This document shows, piece after piece, positions 37,661 through 47,682 of a stretch of 64,000 bases of DNA (positions are counted from its first letter, which is position 1; every line of letters begins with the position of its first letter). The stretch comes from Neptunomonas japonica JAMM 1380 (GTDB lineage: Bacteria > Pseudomonadota > Gammaproteobacteria > Pseudomonadales > Balneatricaceae). The notes under the pieces were generated by a model, which did not search any database, was not told the DNA's origin, and was given only the letters and a program-made list of their open reading frames with translations. Both the position numbers and the translations under genes were made by a program. The stretch is taken from positions 2,428,501-2,492,500 of the forward strand of contig NZ_AP014546.1 in the NCBI RefSeq assembly GCF_016592555.1, written 5' to 3'.

Positions 37661-38014
37661 ATGTTTGAAGCACACCAACCTACTGCGGATCTATCACCAA
37701 GCCAGACCCGCCATGAAGACACCTCTATTGATGAGCAAATTTTAGATCAGATTATCAATAGCAAAACCCATAACTGCCCTTTACGTATTTGGAGCAGCCA
37801 CGGAAAACGAAAAGACAACCTTGGCAAACCAAACACTTTTCTATTTTTATACATCGAATACAAAGACCATCGAAACAATTCCTGCTATCTATGCAAAGAA
37901 CTAGACAGCGGCCTCCTACTCGACCATCAGTTTCTGATAATGCTGGCAGAATCGGTCTTACTAAAAGACATTTCAGCACAACAAACACGAGAGTGGCTTA
38001 GTAATAACCAGTAA
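37661..38014 (+). CDS. Small protein of unknown function behind the leader
   Basis: A 117-residue soluble protein with no recognised domain. It has two cysteine-containing parts (HNCPLRIWSSHGKRK and NSCYLCKELDSGLLLDH). The CYLC pair could bind metal, but no further ligand pattern is seen. AGAGG lies seven bases before the ATG, and the structured leader ends about 20 bases upstream of it. The gene is followed by a 190-base gap before deaD. Confidence 0.6.
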   Translation: MFEAHQPTADLSPSQTRHEDTSIDEQILDQIINSKTHNCPLRIWSSHGKRKDNLGKPNTFLFLYIEYKDHRNNSCYLCKELDSGLLLDHQFLIMLAESVLLKDISAQQTREWLSNNQ

Positions 38015-38205
38015 TATGGCTTATTACCAACGCTAAGCCGCTGCTCTAAATGAATAATGCGTATTTTCTACTCAAAACATACCTATATCCCATTAGCGCA
38101 TTAAAACTGCGGCCTGTACTAAGCGGGCCAAACCTTCTATAATGCCTCATTATCATTCCATTCCGGTCGATCTAATCGACCTAGATTTATAACAGGTTCA
38201 ATTAG

Positions 38206-39945
38206 ATGTCATTAGACGACCAGCCCGCCTTTAAAGAACTGGGCTTGGCCGCTCCTTTGTTGCAAGTGCTTCAAGAGATCGGTTACGAAACACCTTCGCC
38301 AATTCAAGCTCAATGTATCCCTCACCTTCTTGAAGGAACAGATCTGCTTGGACAGGCACAAACTGGTACAGGTAAAACTGGTGCCTTTGCTCTGCCTATC
38401 ATGACGCGTATTGATATTAATACGAAGAATCCGCAGCTATTAGTTTTGGCTCCAACACGAGAACTGGCTATTCAAGTAGCCGAAGCTTTTCAGACTTATG
38501 CTCGTCACATGCCTAACTTCCATGTACTTCCTATTTACGGCGGTCAGGCTTACGATGTTCAATTACGTCAATTACGTCGCGGTGTACACGTTGTTGTAGG
38601 TACTCCTGGACGCGTGATGGATCATATCCGTCGCGGCTCTCTAGTCCTAGACAACCTACAAACACTCGTACTTGATGAAGCAGATGAAATGCTACGCATG
38701 GGCTTTATTGATGATGTTGACTGGATACTGAGTCACACACCACCTACACGCCAAATTGCTCTGTTTTCAGCAACAATGCCACAAGCAATTCGCAAGTTAG
38801 CACTGCAACATCTTAAAAGCCCTGTTGAAATTAAGATCGCAAGCAAAACAGCGACAGCTACAACAATCAAGCAGCACTACTGGCGTGTCAGCGGTGTTCA
38901 TAAACTAGACGCGCTTACTCGTATTCTTGAAATGCAGCAGTTTGACGCAATGCTAGTGTTTGTACGCACCAAATCTGCGACCACTGAATTGTCAGAAAAG
39001 CTATCTGCTCGCGGCTATGCTTGCGAAGCACTTAACGGAGATATTTCTCAGCAAGTGCGTGAACGTACAGTTGAGCGCCTTAAGAATGGCAAGCTAGATA
39101 TTCTTATTGCGACTGATGTTGTAGCTCGTGGTCTTGACGTTGAACGCATAAGCCATGTTCTTAACTACGACATTCCTTATGATACAGAGTCTTACGTCCA
39201 CCGTATTGGTCGTACAGGCCGTGCCGGACGTTCTGGTGAAGCTATTTTATTCGTTGCTCCTCGTGAACAGCGCATGCTACGCATGATTGAACAAGCAACA
39301 CGTCAGAAAATTCAGCCAATGGAGCTTCCATCTGCAGCAGATATCAATGTAAAACGCTTGGATCGCTTTAAACAGCAGATCAGCGAAACGATGGACAGCC
39401 AGGATCTATCTCAATATCTAGACCTGCTAACTGAGTATCAGCAAGAACACGATACCGATCCTATTAATATTGCTGCTGCTTTAGCTGTACTATTACAAGG
39501 CCAAACACCTCTACTTATCAGTGAAAAAGAGCTTCGTGGCCCTAAATCATTTGATGATAGAGATAGCCGCTCTGATCGCGGAGAACGCAGACCTCGTAGA
39601 CAACGAGGTGAGAACTCCAATGCAGACATGCAACGCTATTGCCTCTCCGTTGGGCAAGAGCATGGCGTTAAACCAGGTAACATTGTTGGCGCAATCGCAA
39701 ACGAAGCTGATATTGAAAGCCGCTTCATTGGCCAGATTGAGATCAAAGACAAAGCTACTTTTGTTGACCTTCCTGCCGGCTTACCAAAAGAAACCGTTGC
39801 CGTTCTACAAAAGATTGTAGTCTGTGGACAACGTCTAAACCTTAAAGCAGTTGACGGTGCTGGCACACCACCCAAAGGTGGCCGCTCATCTAACAGAGGA
39901 CCAAGATCATCTGCTCCTCGCAAGCCTCGCGCTAGCAAAGATTAA
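38206..39945 (+). CDS. deaD: DEAD-box RNA helicase DeaD/CsdA
   Basis: A 579-residue cold-shock helicase that helps ribosome assembly and mRNA decay. Seen in order: Q motif (FKELGLAAPLLQVLQEIGYETPSPIQAQ region), Walker A AQTGTGKT, PTRELA, VLDEADEML, SAT, ARGLDVERISHVLNYD and HRIGRTGRAG. A DbpA-type RNA-binding domain (about 480-555; GVKPGNIVGAIANEADIESR) and a basic tail (RSSNRGPRSSAPRKPRASKD) follow. The long 5' region (about 190 bases after the previous gene) fits a cold-regulated leader but I see no conserved structure. Confidence 0.94.
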   Translation: MSLDDQPAFKELGLAAPLLQVLQEIGYETPSPIQAQCIPHLLEGTDLLGQAQTGTGKTGAFALPIMTRIDINTKNPQLLVLAPTRELAIQVAEAFQTYARHMPNFHVLPIYGGQAYDVQLRQLRRGVHVVVGTPGRVMDHIRRGSLVLDNLQTLVLDEADEMLRMGFIDDVDWILSHTPPTRQIALFSATMPQAIRKLALQHLKSPVEIKIASKTATATTIKQHYWRVSGVHKLDALTRILEMQQFDAMLVFVRTKSATTELSEKLSARGYACEALNGDISQQVRERTVERLKNGKLDILIATDVVARGLDVERISHVLNYDIPYDTESYVHRIGRTGRAGRSGEAILFVAPREQRMLRMIEQATRQKIQPMELPSAADINVKRLDRFKQQISETMDSQDLSQYLDLLTEYQQEHDTDPINIAAALAVLLQGQTPLLISEKELRGPKSFDDRDSRSDRGERRPRRQRGENSNADMQRYCLSVGQEHGVKPGNIVGAIANEADIESRFIGQIEIKDKATFVDLPAGLPKETVAVLQKIVVCGQRLNLKAVDGAGTPPKGGRSSNRGPRSSAPRKPRASKD

Positions 39946-39959
39946 GTTTTAGTGACAAT

Positions 39960-39990
39960 AAAAAGGCGGATTTAATAATCCGCCTTTTTT
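39960..39990 (+). terminator. Terminator after deaD
   Basis: GGCGGATT-TAAT-AATCCGCC with an A run before and a T run after; may act on both strands, since the next gene is convergent. Confidence 0.9.
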
Positions 39991-40030
39991 ATACCCACCA
40001 TTTGAGAAAACTCAGTAATGAGTAGCTTAT

Positions 40031-40513
40031 CTAGTAAACAATACGCGCTACGCCGCCTCTTTTAAGCAGGCGCACCTGCTCGCCAACTCTGAAGAAAGCC
40101 TGATTCTGTACTTCCTGAACTATAGACAAGGTTTCCCCATTGGATAAACGCACCGTCACTTCCTGGCCTTGCTTGCGAGTAGCATTCCCTTCTACCGCTT
40201 GACCAACCATACCACCTGCAACAGCACCAAGCACCGCTGCAATACTACTACCTTTACCAGCACCAATAGTGCTTCCTGCAATGCCGCCGACGATAGCACC
40301 AGCACCGGTACCAACAACTCCATCCTTGCGGCCTTCAATCACAACAGGAGTTGCGGATAAAACCGTACCATAACGGACAGTTTGAACCTTTCTTGCTTCG
40401 CTTTGGCTATAGGTTTTACCCGTTAAACCTGGCGAAGCACAACCTGATAGCACCAAGGCCATAGCGATAGTACCTAATACGGTACCGCGCATTGTTTTTT
40501 TAGGAAAAATCAT
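40031..40513 (-). CDS. SlyB-like glycine-zipper lipoprotein
   Basis: A 160-residue outer-membrane lipoprotein with lipobox VLSGC near residue 24. The middle is a glycine-zipper two-helix segment (GVVGTGAGAIVGGIAGSTIG, then SSIAAVLGAVAGGMVG), typical of the SlyB/Pcp (Rick_17kDa) family; the C-terminal domain has VRLSNGETLSIVQ and FRVGEQVRLL. In enterics slyB is PhoP-controlled; no such site was identified here. Convergent with deaD. Confidence 0.88.
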   Translation of the reverse strand: MIFPKKTMRGTVLGTIAMALVLSGCASPGLTGKTYSQSEARKVQTVRYGTVLSATPVVIEGRKDGVVGTGAGAIVGGIAGSTIGAGKGSSIAAVLGAVAGGMVGQAVEGNATRKQGQEVTVRLSNGETLSIVQEVQNQAFFRVGEQVRLLKRGGVARIVY

Positions 40514-40613
40514 TTTATCGCCTCATTCAATAAACTCGAGAAGAACAACTCTCTGTTTTACTTACTACTGTCGACTAAAGACAATAGCCAATGTATTCAC
40601 TGTAATTACACAA

Positions 40614-42390
40614 CTAATGCTGCCCGTAAAGACGAGCATAGAGCCCATCCTGTTCAATTAATTGGTGATGCCCACCCTCTTCAGCAACTTTTCCATCCTC
40701 AAAAACATAAACGTGATCGGCTTGCTTAACCGCACTTAAGCGATGCGCAACAATGAGGGTAGTCCTTTCTTTCAAAAAGTTTTGCAACGCATCATGCAAA
40801 GCACGCTCTGTTTCAGTATCCAATGCAGAGGTCGCTTCATCAAGAATAACCACTTTTGGATCTGCTAACACCATTCTAGCTACAGCCAAGCGCTGCCTCT
40901 GACCTCCTGACAGTCGAACGCCCTGCCGACCCACTAACGCATATAAGCCTTTATCTAATGCGCGAATAAACTTATCCAACTGCGCTATTTTTAAGGCTTC
41001 CCATATAGACTCTTCGCTAAAATCTTTCCCCATACATAGATTACTATGAATAGTGCCATTAAATAGCGCAGGGTGCTGCAAAACGGTCGCCACATTATCT
41101 CTGACCACATCAAGGCCAATCTGTTCTACTGGGATGCCATTAAAACGAACCTTCCCAGATTGTGGTATGTACAGCCCTAACAACACTTGGACGAACGTTG
41201 ACTTACCCCCACCACTGGCCCCGACTAATGCTATCTTTTGCCCTTTCTTAATCTGCAAAGAAAGGCCCTTTAATATTTCAGTACCATCGTTATATGAGAA
41301 GTAAACATCATCAATTTCAATACTGACACTGCGTGACGACTCAAACGGATTCGACACAGCAGGATACTGCGGCTCCTGCTGCAGCTCCAAAATTCGATTG
41401 AGTCGAGCCAGCGCAGCCTTAGCTCCATAATATGCATACTGAATCCCTAACACTTCCTGAACCGGCCCCATCATGAACCATAAATAGCCAAATACCGCCA
41501 TCATTTGCCCAATAGATAGATCCGAAAATACCACCATCAGCATCGATACGGCTCTAAATAGGTCAAAACCGATTAAAAAACTAAAAACTAAACCGCCCCG
41601 CCGCTTCACTTTTCCATTCATATGCACTGGAATTGTCACGAACTTCGCGAGCATCACCTACTAAACGACTTAAATAATGTTGCTCACGGTTGCTCGCTCG
41701 AATCTGCTGAATAGCATCTAAGGTTTCAGTAAGCGCGCCCTGAAAAACCTCATAAGATTTATTCTCATGCTTCTTTAATTCTTTTACCCGCTTACCGATT
41801 ACCGTTGTAAAGTAGATAACAACCGGGTTCAAAAACATTATAAAAAGCGCTAATGCCCAGTGCATCCAAAGAAGAATGATGGCCGTACCAATAATCGACA
41901 ATGATGCAATTAATAAGCGACTAACAGAACTGCCGATAAAACGGTCAACCGTATCAAGATCGGTTACAAAATGAGAACTAACGGCACCACTACCCAGTGT
42001 TTCATACTCAGCCATGGATATTCTTCCTAGCCTGTGCAGCATCATCTTTCTCATCCTGAAAATGATGTCTTTAGAGATAATGGTAAACTGACGTGCCTGC
42101 CAAATGTTAAGCACCAGTGCGATTGCCCGCAGCACCACAGTGATAATTAAGATGGCTACTATATAGAGCACAGGGCCGTGCCACTGCTCAGGAAAAAAAG
42201 GCCCTAATGTCTCAATCAGCATTCCCGGCTTTTCGAGTAAAACCTCATCCACCAGCAACGGCATCAGCAAAGGCAAAGGAACAGAAGCAACGGTGGCAAA
42301 AATCGCTACCCAGTTTGCAAAAATGAGCTCGCGCTTATGCTCAAGGGTAATACTTAAAATATAATTCCAACTAAATCGAAAAGACGACAT
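40614..42390 (-). pseudogene. ABC exporter (membrane + ATPase), frameshifted
   Basis: An MsbA-type half-transporter broken by one frameshift. The first frame (41581-42390) encodes the membrane domain up to SEAAGRFSF; the second (40614 to about 41578) continues LIGFDLFRAV and holds the ATPase with GASGGGKST, VRLSGGQRQRLAVARMV and VILDEATSALD. A 7-bp tandem duplication at 41579-41592 causes the shift; removing one copy gives a single frame of 589 residues reading GRFSFLIGFDLFRA. All ATPase motifs are intact, so the break looks recent, reversible, or a sequencing error. An ATG-led second frame could make the ATPase part only. Substrate unknown. Confidence 0.88.
41579..41592 (-). repeat. 7-bp tandem duplication causing the frameshift
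   Basis: Two copies of AACTAAA (TTTAGTT on the coding strand), followed on the coding strand by the near-copy TTTTAATC. Excision of one unit restores the exporter frame exactly. Confidence 0.85.
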
Positions 42391-42465
42391 ATCACCCTAT
42401 CTAAATAAAAATACAAATGAGGTATTTATACCACATACCCCTATTTCGAGTATTGCAGCAGATAC

Positions 42466-42493
42466 AAAAACACCCGCGATGGCGGGTGTTTTA
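42466..42493. terminator. Bidirectional-type terminator
   Basis: ACACCCGC-GATG-GCGGGTGT with A run before and T run after on the plus strand, so a T run also follows on the minus strand. It terminates the DUF465 gene upstream of the ABC exporter. Confidence 0.85.
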
Positions 42494-42545
42494 TTTAGCG
42501 TTGTACGAGCAATATCTATTGAGAAAACAGCGTACCTAACTCTCG

Positions 42546-42788
42546 TTATGCTGAAGCGCGCAGCATTGCGTATAACTGGTCTTTTAAATGAAGACGCTTA
42601 ACCTTTAGCTCTTCTTCTGTATACGTTGTAACCGGCTCTGCTTCTGACTCCATGCGCTCAACTTGCTTAGTGAGAGTATGATATTCAGCGAACAATTTGG
42701 AGAAATGTGCATCATTCATTTTAAGAGAGTGAATCTGATCGCGAAACTCTGGTAATTCATGTATTAAATCGTGATGTTCAATGCTCAT
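42546..42788 (-). CDS. YdcH-family protein (DUF465)
   Basis: An 80-residue helical protein of the DUF465/YdcH family, common in proteobacteria and without a firm function. Family features are HDLIHELPEFRDQIHSLKMN, HFSKLFAEYHTLTKQVERME and a charged C-terminal helix with KRLHLKDQLYAMLR. It is single, between a terminator and aroA. RBS is AGGAAATACATA-type, weak. Confidence 0.87.
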   Translation of the reverse strand: MSIEHHDLIHELPEFRDQIHSLKMNDAHFSKLFAEYHTLTKQVERMESEAEPVTTYTEEELKVKRLHLKDQLYAMLRASA

Positions 42789-43030
42789 ATTATGTATTTC
42801 CTTGATGGGTTACATTTTTCTTTTTTCTTCATAAGCAGTATCCCTGATATAGAGTTATCGTTCATTGACGCTCATCAACATAGCTTACTGAATACGCTAA
42901 AAGCCCCTATCAGCAAAAGATAAATATCACTATTTATAGATATTTTTTATGTATTTACTCTCGACCTTATGAGCAACACAAGGTAGGTTATATACCCCTG
43001 ATAATTGTCCACTATAGAGCCCTAAATTTA

Positions 43031-44311
43031 ATGGAAAGCCTGACACTCCAGCCTATTTCTTCTGTTGCCGGTGAGGTACAGATTCCAGGTTCAAAAAGCC
43101 TATCTAATCGTATTTTGCTGCTTGCTGCCCTCGCAGAAGGCGATACTACTATCACCAACCTATTAGACAGTGATGATATACGCCATATGCTGACAGCATT
43201 AAGCTCACTTGGTATTAGTTATAAGCTATCGGAAGACCGCCAATCTTGCACCGTTAGCGGACGAGGACAGTCTTTAGGGAAAACAGAACACCCACTGTTT
43301 TTGGGCAATGCAGGAACAGCTATGCGCCCCCTCTGCGCAGCTCTTTGCCTAGGCAGTGGAGAATATGAATTAACAGGTGAACCACGCATGTACGAGCGCC
43401 CAATTGGCGACCTCGTAGACGCATTAAGAACTCTCGGTGCTGACATCGATTACCTTGGTACGCAGGGCTATCCACCTCTTAATATCAAAGCCAATGGATT
43501 ACAAGGCGGCGAAGTTAGTATTAAGGGTAATATCTCAAGCCAGTTCCTAACGGCATTACTCATGGCAGCCCCACTGGCTAAAAACGACTTAACCATCCAT
43601 GTTGATGGCGAACTTGTGTCTAAGCCTTATATCGATATCACCTTACATACCATGTCCTTATTTGGTGTTGAGGTGATTAATAACAATTACCAGTCATTTG
43701 TTATTCGCTCGGGACAACAGTACCGCTCACCTGGCGAGATTATGGTTGAAGGAGATGCATCCTCTGCATCCTACTTCCTAGCAGCGGCTGCTATTGCCGG
43801 CGGTACTGTGCGCGTTTATGGCGTGGGAGCTGACAGCGTACAAGGTGATAAACGCTTTGCCGAAGTACTTGAAGCGATGGGAGCCAAGGTTACTTACGGG
43901 CCAACCTTTATAGAGGTCACAAAAGGCAAAGAGCTAACCGCTGTTGATATGGATCTAAACCACATACCCGATGCCGCTATGACAATTGCCACAACCGCAC
44001 TGTTTGCTAAAGGCACCACAGCGATTCGAAACATCTACAATTGGCGAGTAAAAGAGACAGACCGCCTAGCAGCAATGACAACAGAGCTACGTAAAGTGGG
44101 CGCCATTGTCGTTGAAGGTGATGACTTTATTGAAGTAACCCCACCTGCACAGCTCCAACACGCCGCCATTGATACCTACGATGATCACCGCATGGCTATG
44201 TGCTTTTCACTGGTTGCTCTTAGTGACACACCGGTAACAATTAATGACCCGGGATGCACACGCAAAACATTCCCTGAGTACTTTGATCTATTTAAAAGCA
44301 TTTGCCAATAA
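43031..44311 (+). CDS. aroA: 3-phosphoshikimate 1-carboxyvinyltransferase (EPSP synthase)
   Basis: A 426-residue enzyme of the shikimate pathway joining shikimate 3-phosphate and PEP. It is the E. coli (class I) type in length and sequence: [32 protein letters not shown] (the PEP and inhibitor loop with glycine and proline unchanged), [10 protein letters not shown], and [10 protein letters not shown] with DDHRMAM at the end. It is not next to serC or cmk here. No RBS stands out before the ATG. Confidence 0.96.
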   Translation: MESLTLQPISSVAGEVQIPGSKSLSNRILLLAALAEGDTTITNLLDSDDIRHMLTALSSLGISYKLSEDRQSCTVSGRGQSLGKTEHPLFLGNAGTAMRPLCAALCLGSGEYELTGEPRMYERPIGDLVDALRTLGADIDYLGTQGYPPLNIKANGLQGGEVSIKGNISSQFLTALLMAAPLAKNDLTIHVDGELVSKPYIDITLHTMSLFGVEVINNNYQSFVIRSGQQYRSPGEIMVEGDASSASYFLAAAAIAGGTVRVYGVGADSVQGDKRFAEVLEAMGAKVTYGPTFIEVTKGKELTAVDMDLNHIPDAAMTIATTALFAKGTTAIRNIYNWRVKETDRLAAMTTELRKVGAIVVEGDDFIEVTPPAQLQHAAIDTYDDHRMAMCFSLVALSDTPVTINDPGCTRKTFPEYFDLFKSICQ

Positions 44312-44321
44312 AACGCACAAT

Positions 44322-44348
44322 GCGTGCCCGTTATGATGACTGGCACGC
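44322..44348 (+). terminator. Hairpin after aroA
   Basis: GCGTGCC and GGCACGC, 7-bp perfect arms with a 13-base loop, 10 bases after the aroA stop. No T run follows. The rest of the 280-base gap to the next gene holds nothing recognised. Confidence 0.45.
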
Positions 44349-44593
44349 CCTTCCACACCTAAAGCCTCTAAATGTGGTCCATAACCCACAAGCATGTCTT
44401 TTTAAGCCACACGCCACCCCATCAAACACCTTACTTCTCTAGGCTCTAGAATAACCTCTTAACTGGCCCTACCCGAAAGATCAACAACTAACAGAATATG
44501 CAACAAAAGGGTAACGGCATACAGCTCACTGTCATCTTCATTTACCCCGTCTTTACAACAGATCATTTAAATTTTTATTCGGAGAGACACTCA

Positions 44594-45574
44594 ATGACCA
44601 AAGCGATTGTTCTGGTTACCTCGGCTACTGGGCGCATTGGAAAAGAACTGGTTGCTCGCTTATCTCAAGCTGGAAAATTCACGGTACGGGCCTGTTATCA
44701 CACTGAATCAAAAATTGCCGACCTGAAAGCAGTAGGCGCTGATGAAACAGTTTTTTTTGACCTCAACGATGCAACCAGCTGGGATACAGCCTTAAACGGT
44801 GTTAGTGCCATCTATTCTGCATCACTTGACCCTATGCTCGAAGGGCACCTGAATTTCTGTAAAGAGTTGGCAAATCGCACTGACACCATCAAACACGTGG
44901 TGCGTGTGAGTTGTATGGGTGCGGACACCAACACGGCATCTTACCAAGCAGACCAACATTCTTCCCGAGAAGGTGCGTCGATCCCATTGATGTTGCAACA
45001 TTACTGGTGGGGCGAGAAAGCGTTGATCGATACAGGCCTGAACTTAACCGTACTGCGTAATAACTTCTTTATGAATCACCTCTTAAAGACCGATTGCGAC
45101 AATATCGCCCAAGAAGGTTGGTTCAGCAACCCCTTAGGTAAAGCACGCAACTCCTTTGTCGCCACTCGGGATATTGCAGAAGCAGCAGCCATAGTGCTGA
45201 GCGAAGGCCCCGAGTACCACGCTAACAAGTTTTATGATATTACCGGCCCTCAGTCACAGACGATGGCAGAAATCGCTGCTGATCTTGGCCGTGCAATGAA
45301 CAAGACTATCGAGTATCGCGCACAATCAATGGTTGATTTCGAAAACGACTTCGGTGCTACTCGTGCAGAGTTCTTCGAATACCTAGTCAATGGCTTTTAC
45401 TGTCGCTGCAGCCCGGATTTTTACAATCTTAGCGGCCACAAACCTACCGCCTATTACGACTACCTGACGACTCGAGGCGCATCTGGCGAAACAGGCTTAG
45501 AAGAGCTGTGGCAAGGTAACCTTTGGAAAAAAGGCCAAGATGCCATGAAAGAAGCAACGGCCGTTAAAAGCTAA
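44594..45574 (+). CDS. NmrA-family NAD(P)-binding protein
   Basis: A 326-residue atypical short-chain dehydrogenase with the N-terminal Rossmann motif VTSATGRIGKELVARL. NmrA-like proteins act as redox sensors or quinone/azo-type reductases; the substrate is unknown. The region VLRNNFFMNHLLK and DIAEAAAIVLSEG are typical. I chose the ATG at 44594 because GGAGAG lies seven bases before it; the frame extends 32 codons upstream without a better start and that segment is not family-like. Codon use looks slightly more GC-rich than neighbours, a weak hint of transfer. Confidence 0.85.
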   Translation: MTKAIVLVTSATGRIGKELVARLSQAGKFTVRACYHTESKIADLKAVGADETVFFDLNDATSWDTALNGVSAIYSASLDPMLEGHLNFCKELANRTDTIKHVVRVSCMGADTNTASYQADQHSSREGASIPLMLQHYWWGEKALIDTGLNLTVLRNNFFMNHLLKTDCDNIAQEGWFSNPLGKARNSFVATRDIAEAAAIVLSEGPEYHANKFYDITGPQSQTMAEIAADLGRAMNKTIEYRAQSMVDFENDFGATRAEFFEYLVNGFYCRCSPDFYNLSGHKPTAYYDYLTTRGASGETGLEELWQGNLWKKGQDAMKEATAVKS

Positions 45575-45596
45575 AAAGCCTCTCATTAAGGCCTTC

Positions 45597-45627
45597 GCGT
45601 GTCAGTTATTCTAACTGACACGCTTTA
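45597..45627. terminator. Terminator between convergent nmrA-like and yeiH
   Basis: Perfect 12-bp arms GCGTGTCAGTTA and TAACTGACACGC with a TTC loop, followed by TTTAAT. It can serve both genes. Confidence 0.8.
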
Positions 45628-45635
45628 ATGTGTGA

Positions 45636-46655
45636 CTAGACAACTATCAACCACTGATTGAGATAAAACCCGCCAAAGATCAGCATAACAAAGAGCATTA
45701 ACGACAACACCATTGGCTTAACGCCGGCCTGCCTAATAGTACTCCAGCGCGTTTGAACACCTAAAGCCGCCATTGCTATTGCTAAAGAGAACTGACTAGC
45801 CAGCTGTAGAGTACTTAGCAACGCCTCTGGTAACAGCAATAAGCTATTGAGACCCGAAGCCGCAATAAAGCCAAATACAAACCACGGTATAGCAATTTTA
45901 CCACCAGAAGAACCATCACTACTGCGGGTAAGAAAAGCACTTAATATAAGAATAAAAGGCGCTAGCATCATCACTCGAATTAATTTAACAACGACTGCGT
46001 TTTGTAATGCCTCCCCTCCGATAGCCTCTCCTGCCGCGACTGCTTGCGCTACTTCATGCACCGTACTACCAATGTAAATACCGAAGGCTTGTTCGCTCAT
46101 TCCAGAAAACTGAAAAATAAACGGATAACTAAACATGGCCAGCGTGCCAAACAAAACCACCGTAGCAACAGCAACCGTAACACTCTGCTGACGTGGTTTT
46201 AATACAGACTCAGTAGCCAGAATAGCCGCCGCACCACAAATAGCACTCCCAACTGACGTTAGAATCGCTAGCTCTCGATCTAATTTAAAAAAGCGGATGC
46301 CAACATAAGTACCAACACAAAATATACTCGTAATCACTAATAGATCGAGTACAAGCGCTTGCCATCCCACAGAGATAATCTGCTGAAAGCTCAAACTGAA
46401 CCCGAAAAGAATGATCCCCGCGCGCAGCAACTTTTGCTGACAAAAGCGTGTGAATATAACTTCCTTATCAGCCGTTTTACGCGTATTTAAATGACCAACA
46501 ACAATGCCCAGAATGATAGCCAGTGGCAAAGCACTTAAACCGAATTGAGCAATAGCGGGTACTTTGGAGAGCAGAATAGCTACTATCGCAATCAACGGTA
46601 ACGCTATTATTTGAGACATGGGGAAAAGCTCCGTGTGAAAACCTATTTCGCTCAT
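45636..46655 (-). CDS. yeiH: YeiH-family putative sulfate/sulfite exporter
   Basis: A 339-residue inner-membrane protein with about nine to ten hydrophobic segments, UPF0324/YeiH family. Diagnostic stretches are GSAICGAAAILATESVLKP, GIYIGSTVHEVAQAVAAG and KLIRVMMLAPFI. In enterics YeiH is controlled by the LysR protein YeiE, reported to respond to sulfite. A LysR gene is divergent here with 115 bases between starts. The start at 46655 follows GGTGG; an ATG five codons earlier has no site. A sulfur-compound role fits the sox operon and the YgaV-like regulator elsewhere in the window. Confidence 0.88.
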   Translation of the reverse strand: MSEIGFHTELFPMSQIIALPLIAIVAILLSKVPAIAQFGLSALPLAIILGIVVGHLNTRKTADKEVIFTRFCQQKLLRAGIILFGFSLSFQQIISVGWQALVLDLLVITSIFCVGTYVGIRFFKLDRELAILTSVGSAICGAAAILATESVLKPRQQSVTVAVATVVLFGTLAMFSYPFIFQFSGMSEQAFGIYIGSTVHEVAQAVAAGEAIGGEALQNAVVVKLIRVMMLAPFILILSAFLTRSSDGSSGGKIAIPWFVFGFIAASGLNSLLLLPEALLSTLQLASQFSLAIAMAALGVQTRWSTIRQAGVKPMVLSLMLFVMLIFGGFYLNQWLIVV

Positions 46656-46770
46656 AATCCACCTATACAAACATTAAGTAAAATGGGATTATTAAATACA
46701 AAACATTAGAAAAACCGAACAATTATTATGAAACCCCCATCACAAACCATTTTCTACGGGCGTATTTTCT

Positions 46771-47664
46771 ATGAGCGTATCTGTTAAGCAATTAAGAGTC
46801 TTTGAGGCAACGGCTAGGCTCGGCCGATTAACAGCCGCTGCCGATGAGCAAGCCATGAGCCAATCTGCCGCCAGCCAATCGCTAAGAGAACTTGAATCAA
46901 CATTAGACTACCCGCTCTTTCAGCGGGTAGGACGTGAGCTAATGATTACGGAAGCGGGCCGGGACACGCTGCCTAAAATCAACCAAATACTCCATCTAAT
47001 CGACAGCCTAGATACACCCGGCGACGGTGCAATAGCAGGCCCTTTACGCATTGCAGCCAGCGTTACCATTGCGACTTACCTTCTCCCTCGCCTACTAGCA
47101 GAATTTGTTCAACTACACCCCAAAGTAATACCAGACGTTAAGATAACCAATACTCAGCAGGTTATTGCCACATTAGAAAAGGGGCAGGGACATATTGGTT
47201 TAATCGAAGGCCCTGCTCAACATCGTCAATTACAGATAACACCTTGGCACGAAGACAAACTAGAAGTGTTTTGCCATACAAGCCACCCGCAAGCACAAGC
47301 TGGGCAACTACACCGCGAGCAGATAGAGCAACAGCGCTGGATATTACGTGAAGACGGCTCAGGAACCCGGCGGATTTTTGATACCGCCATGCAAGCCATT
47401 AATGCTCAGGCACAAGTAGCTTTTGCATTAAACCGGCAAGAAGCCATTAAACAATCTGTTAAAGCTGGGCTCGGCGTGGGGTGTTTATCACAACTTTCGA
47501 TCGCAGAAGAGGTAAAGTCAGGCAGTTTGGTGGTGCTTAACTCTCCTTTGGAGTTAACGCGGCGCTTCTCCCTTGTTACTCAACCTACGCATAACAACAA
47601 GCTAACCGAAACATTTATTGAGTTTATAAAATCACAAACTCAATCTATTTTCTGCAAAGGTTAA
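46771..47664 (+). CDS. LysR-family regulator, YeiE-like
   Basis: A 297-residue LysR regulator: winged helix at the N-terminus (KQLRVFEATARLGRLTAAAD, SQSAASQSLRELESTLDYPLFQR) and a substrate-binding domain from about 90. It is divergent from yeiH, as yeiE is in enterics, so it likely controls the exporter. The spacer 46656-46770 should hold a T-N11-A box; AT-rich sequence makes several candidates and I do not choose one. Confidence 0.88.
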   Translation: MSVSVKQLRVFEATARLGRLTAAADEQAMSQSAASQSLRELESTLDYPLFQRVGRELMITEAGRDTLPKINQILHLIDSLDTPGDGAIAGPLRIAASVTIATYLLPRLLAEFVQLHPKVIPDVKITNTQQVIATLEKGQGHIGLIEGPAQHRQLQITPWHEDKLEVFCHTSHPQAQAGQLHREQIEQQRWILREDGSGTRRIFDTAMQAINAQAQVAFALNRQEAIKQSVKAGLGVGCLSQLSIAEEVKSGSLVVLNSPLELTRRFSLVTQPTHNNKLTETFIEFIKSQTQSIFCKG

Positions 47665-47682
47665 ATAAAGAGTATTGCTGAT

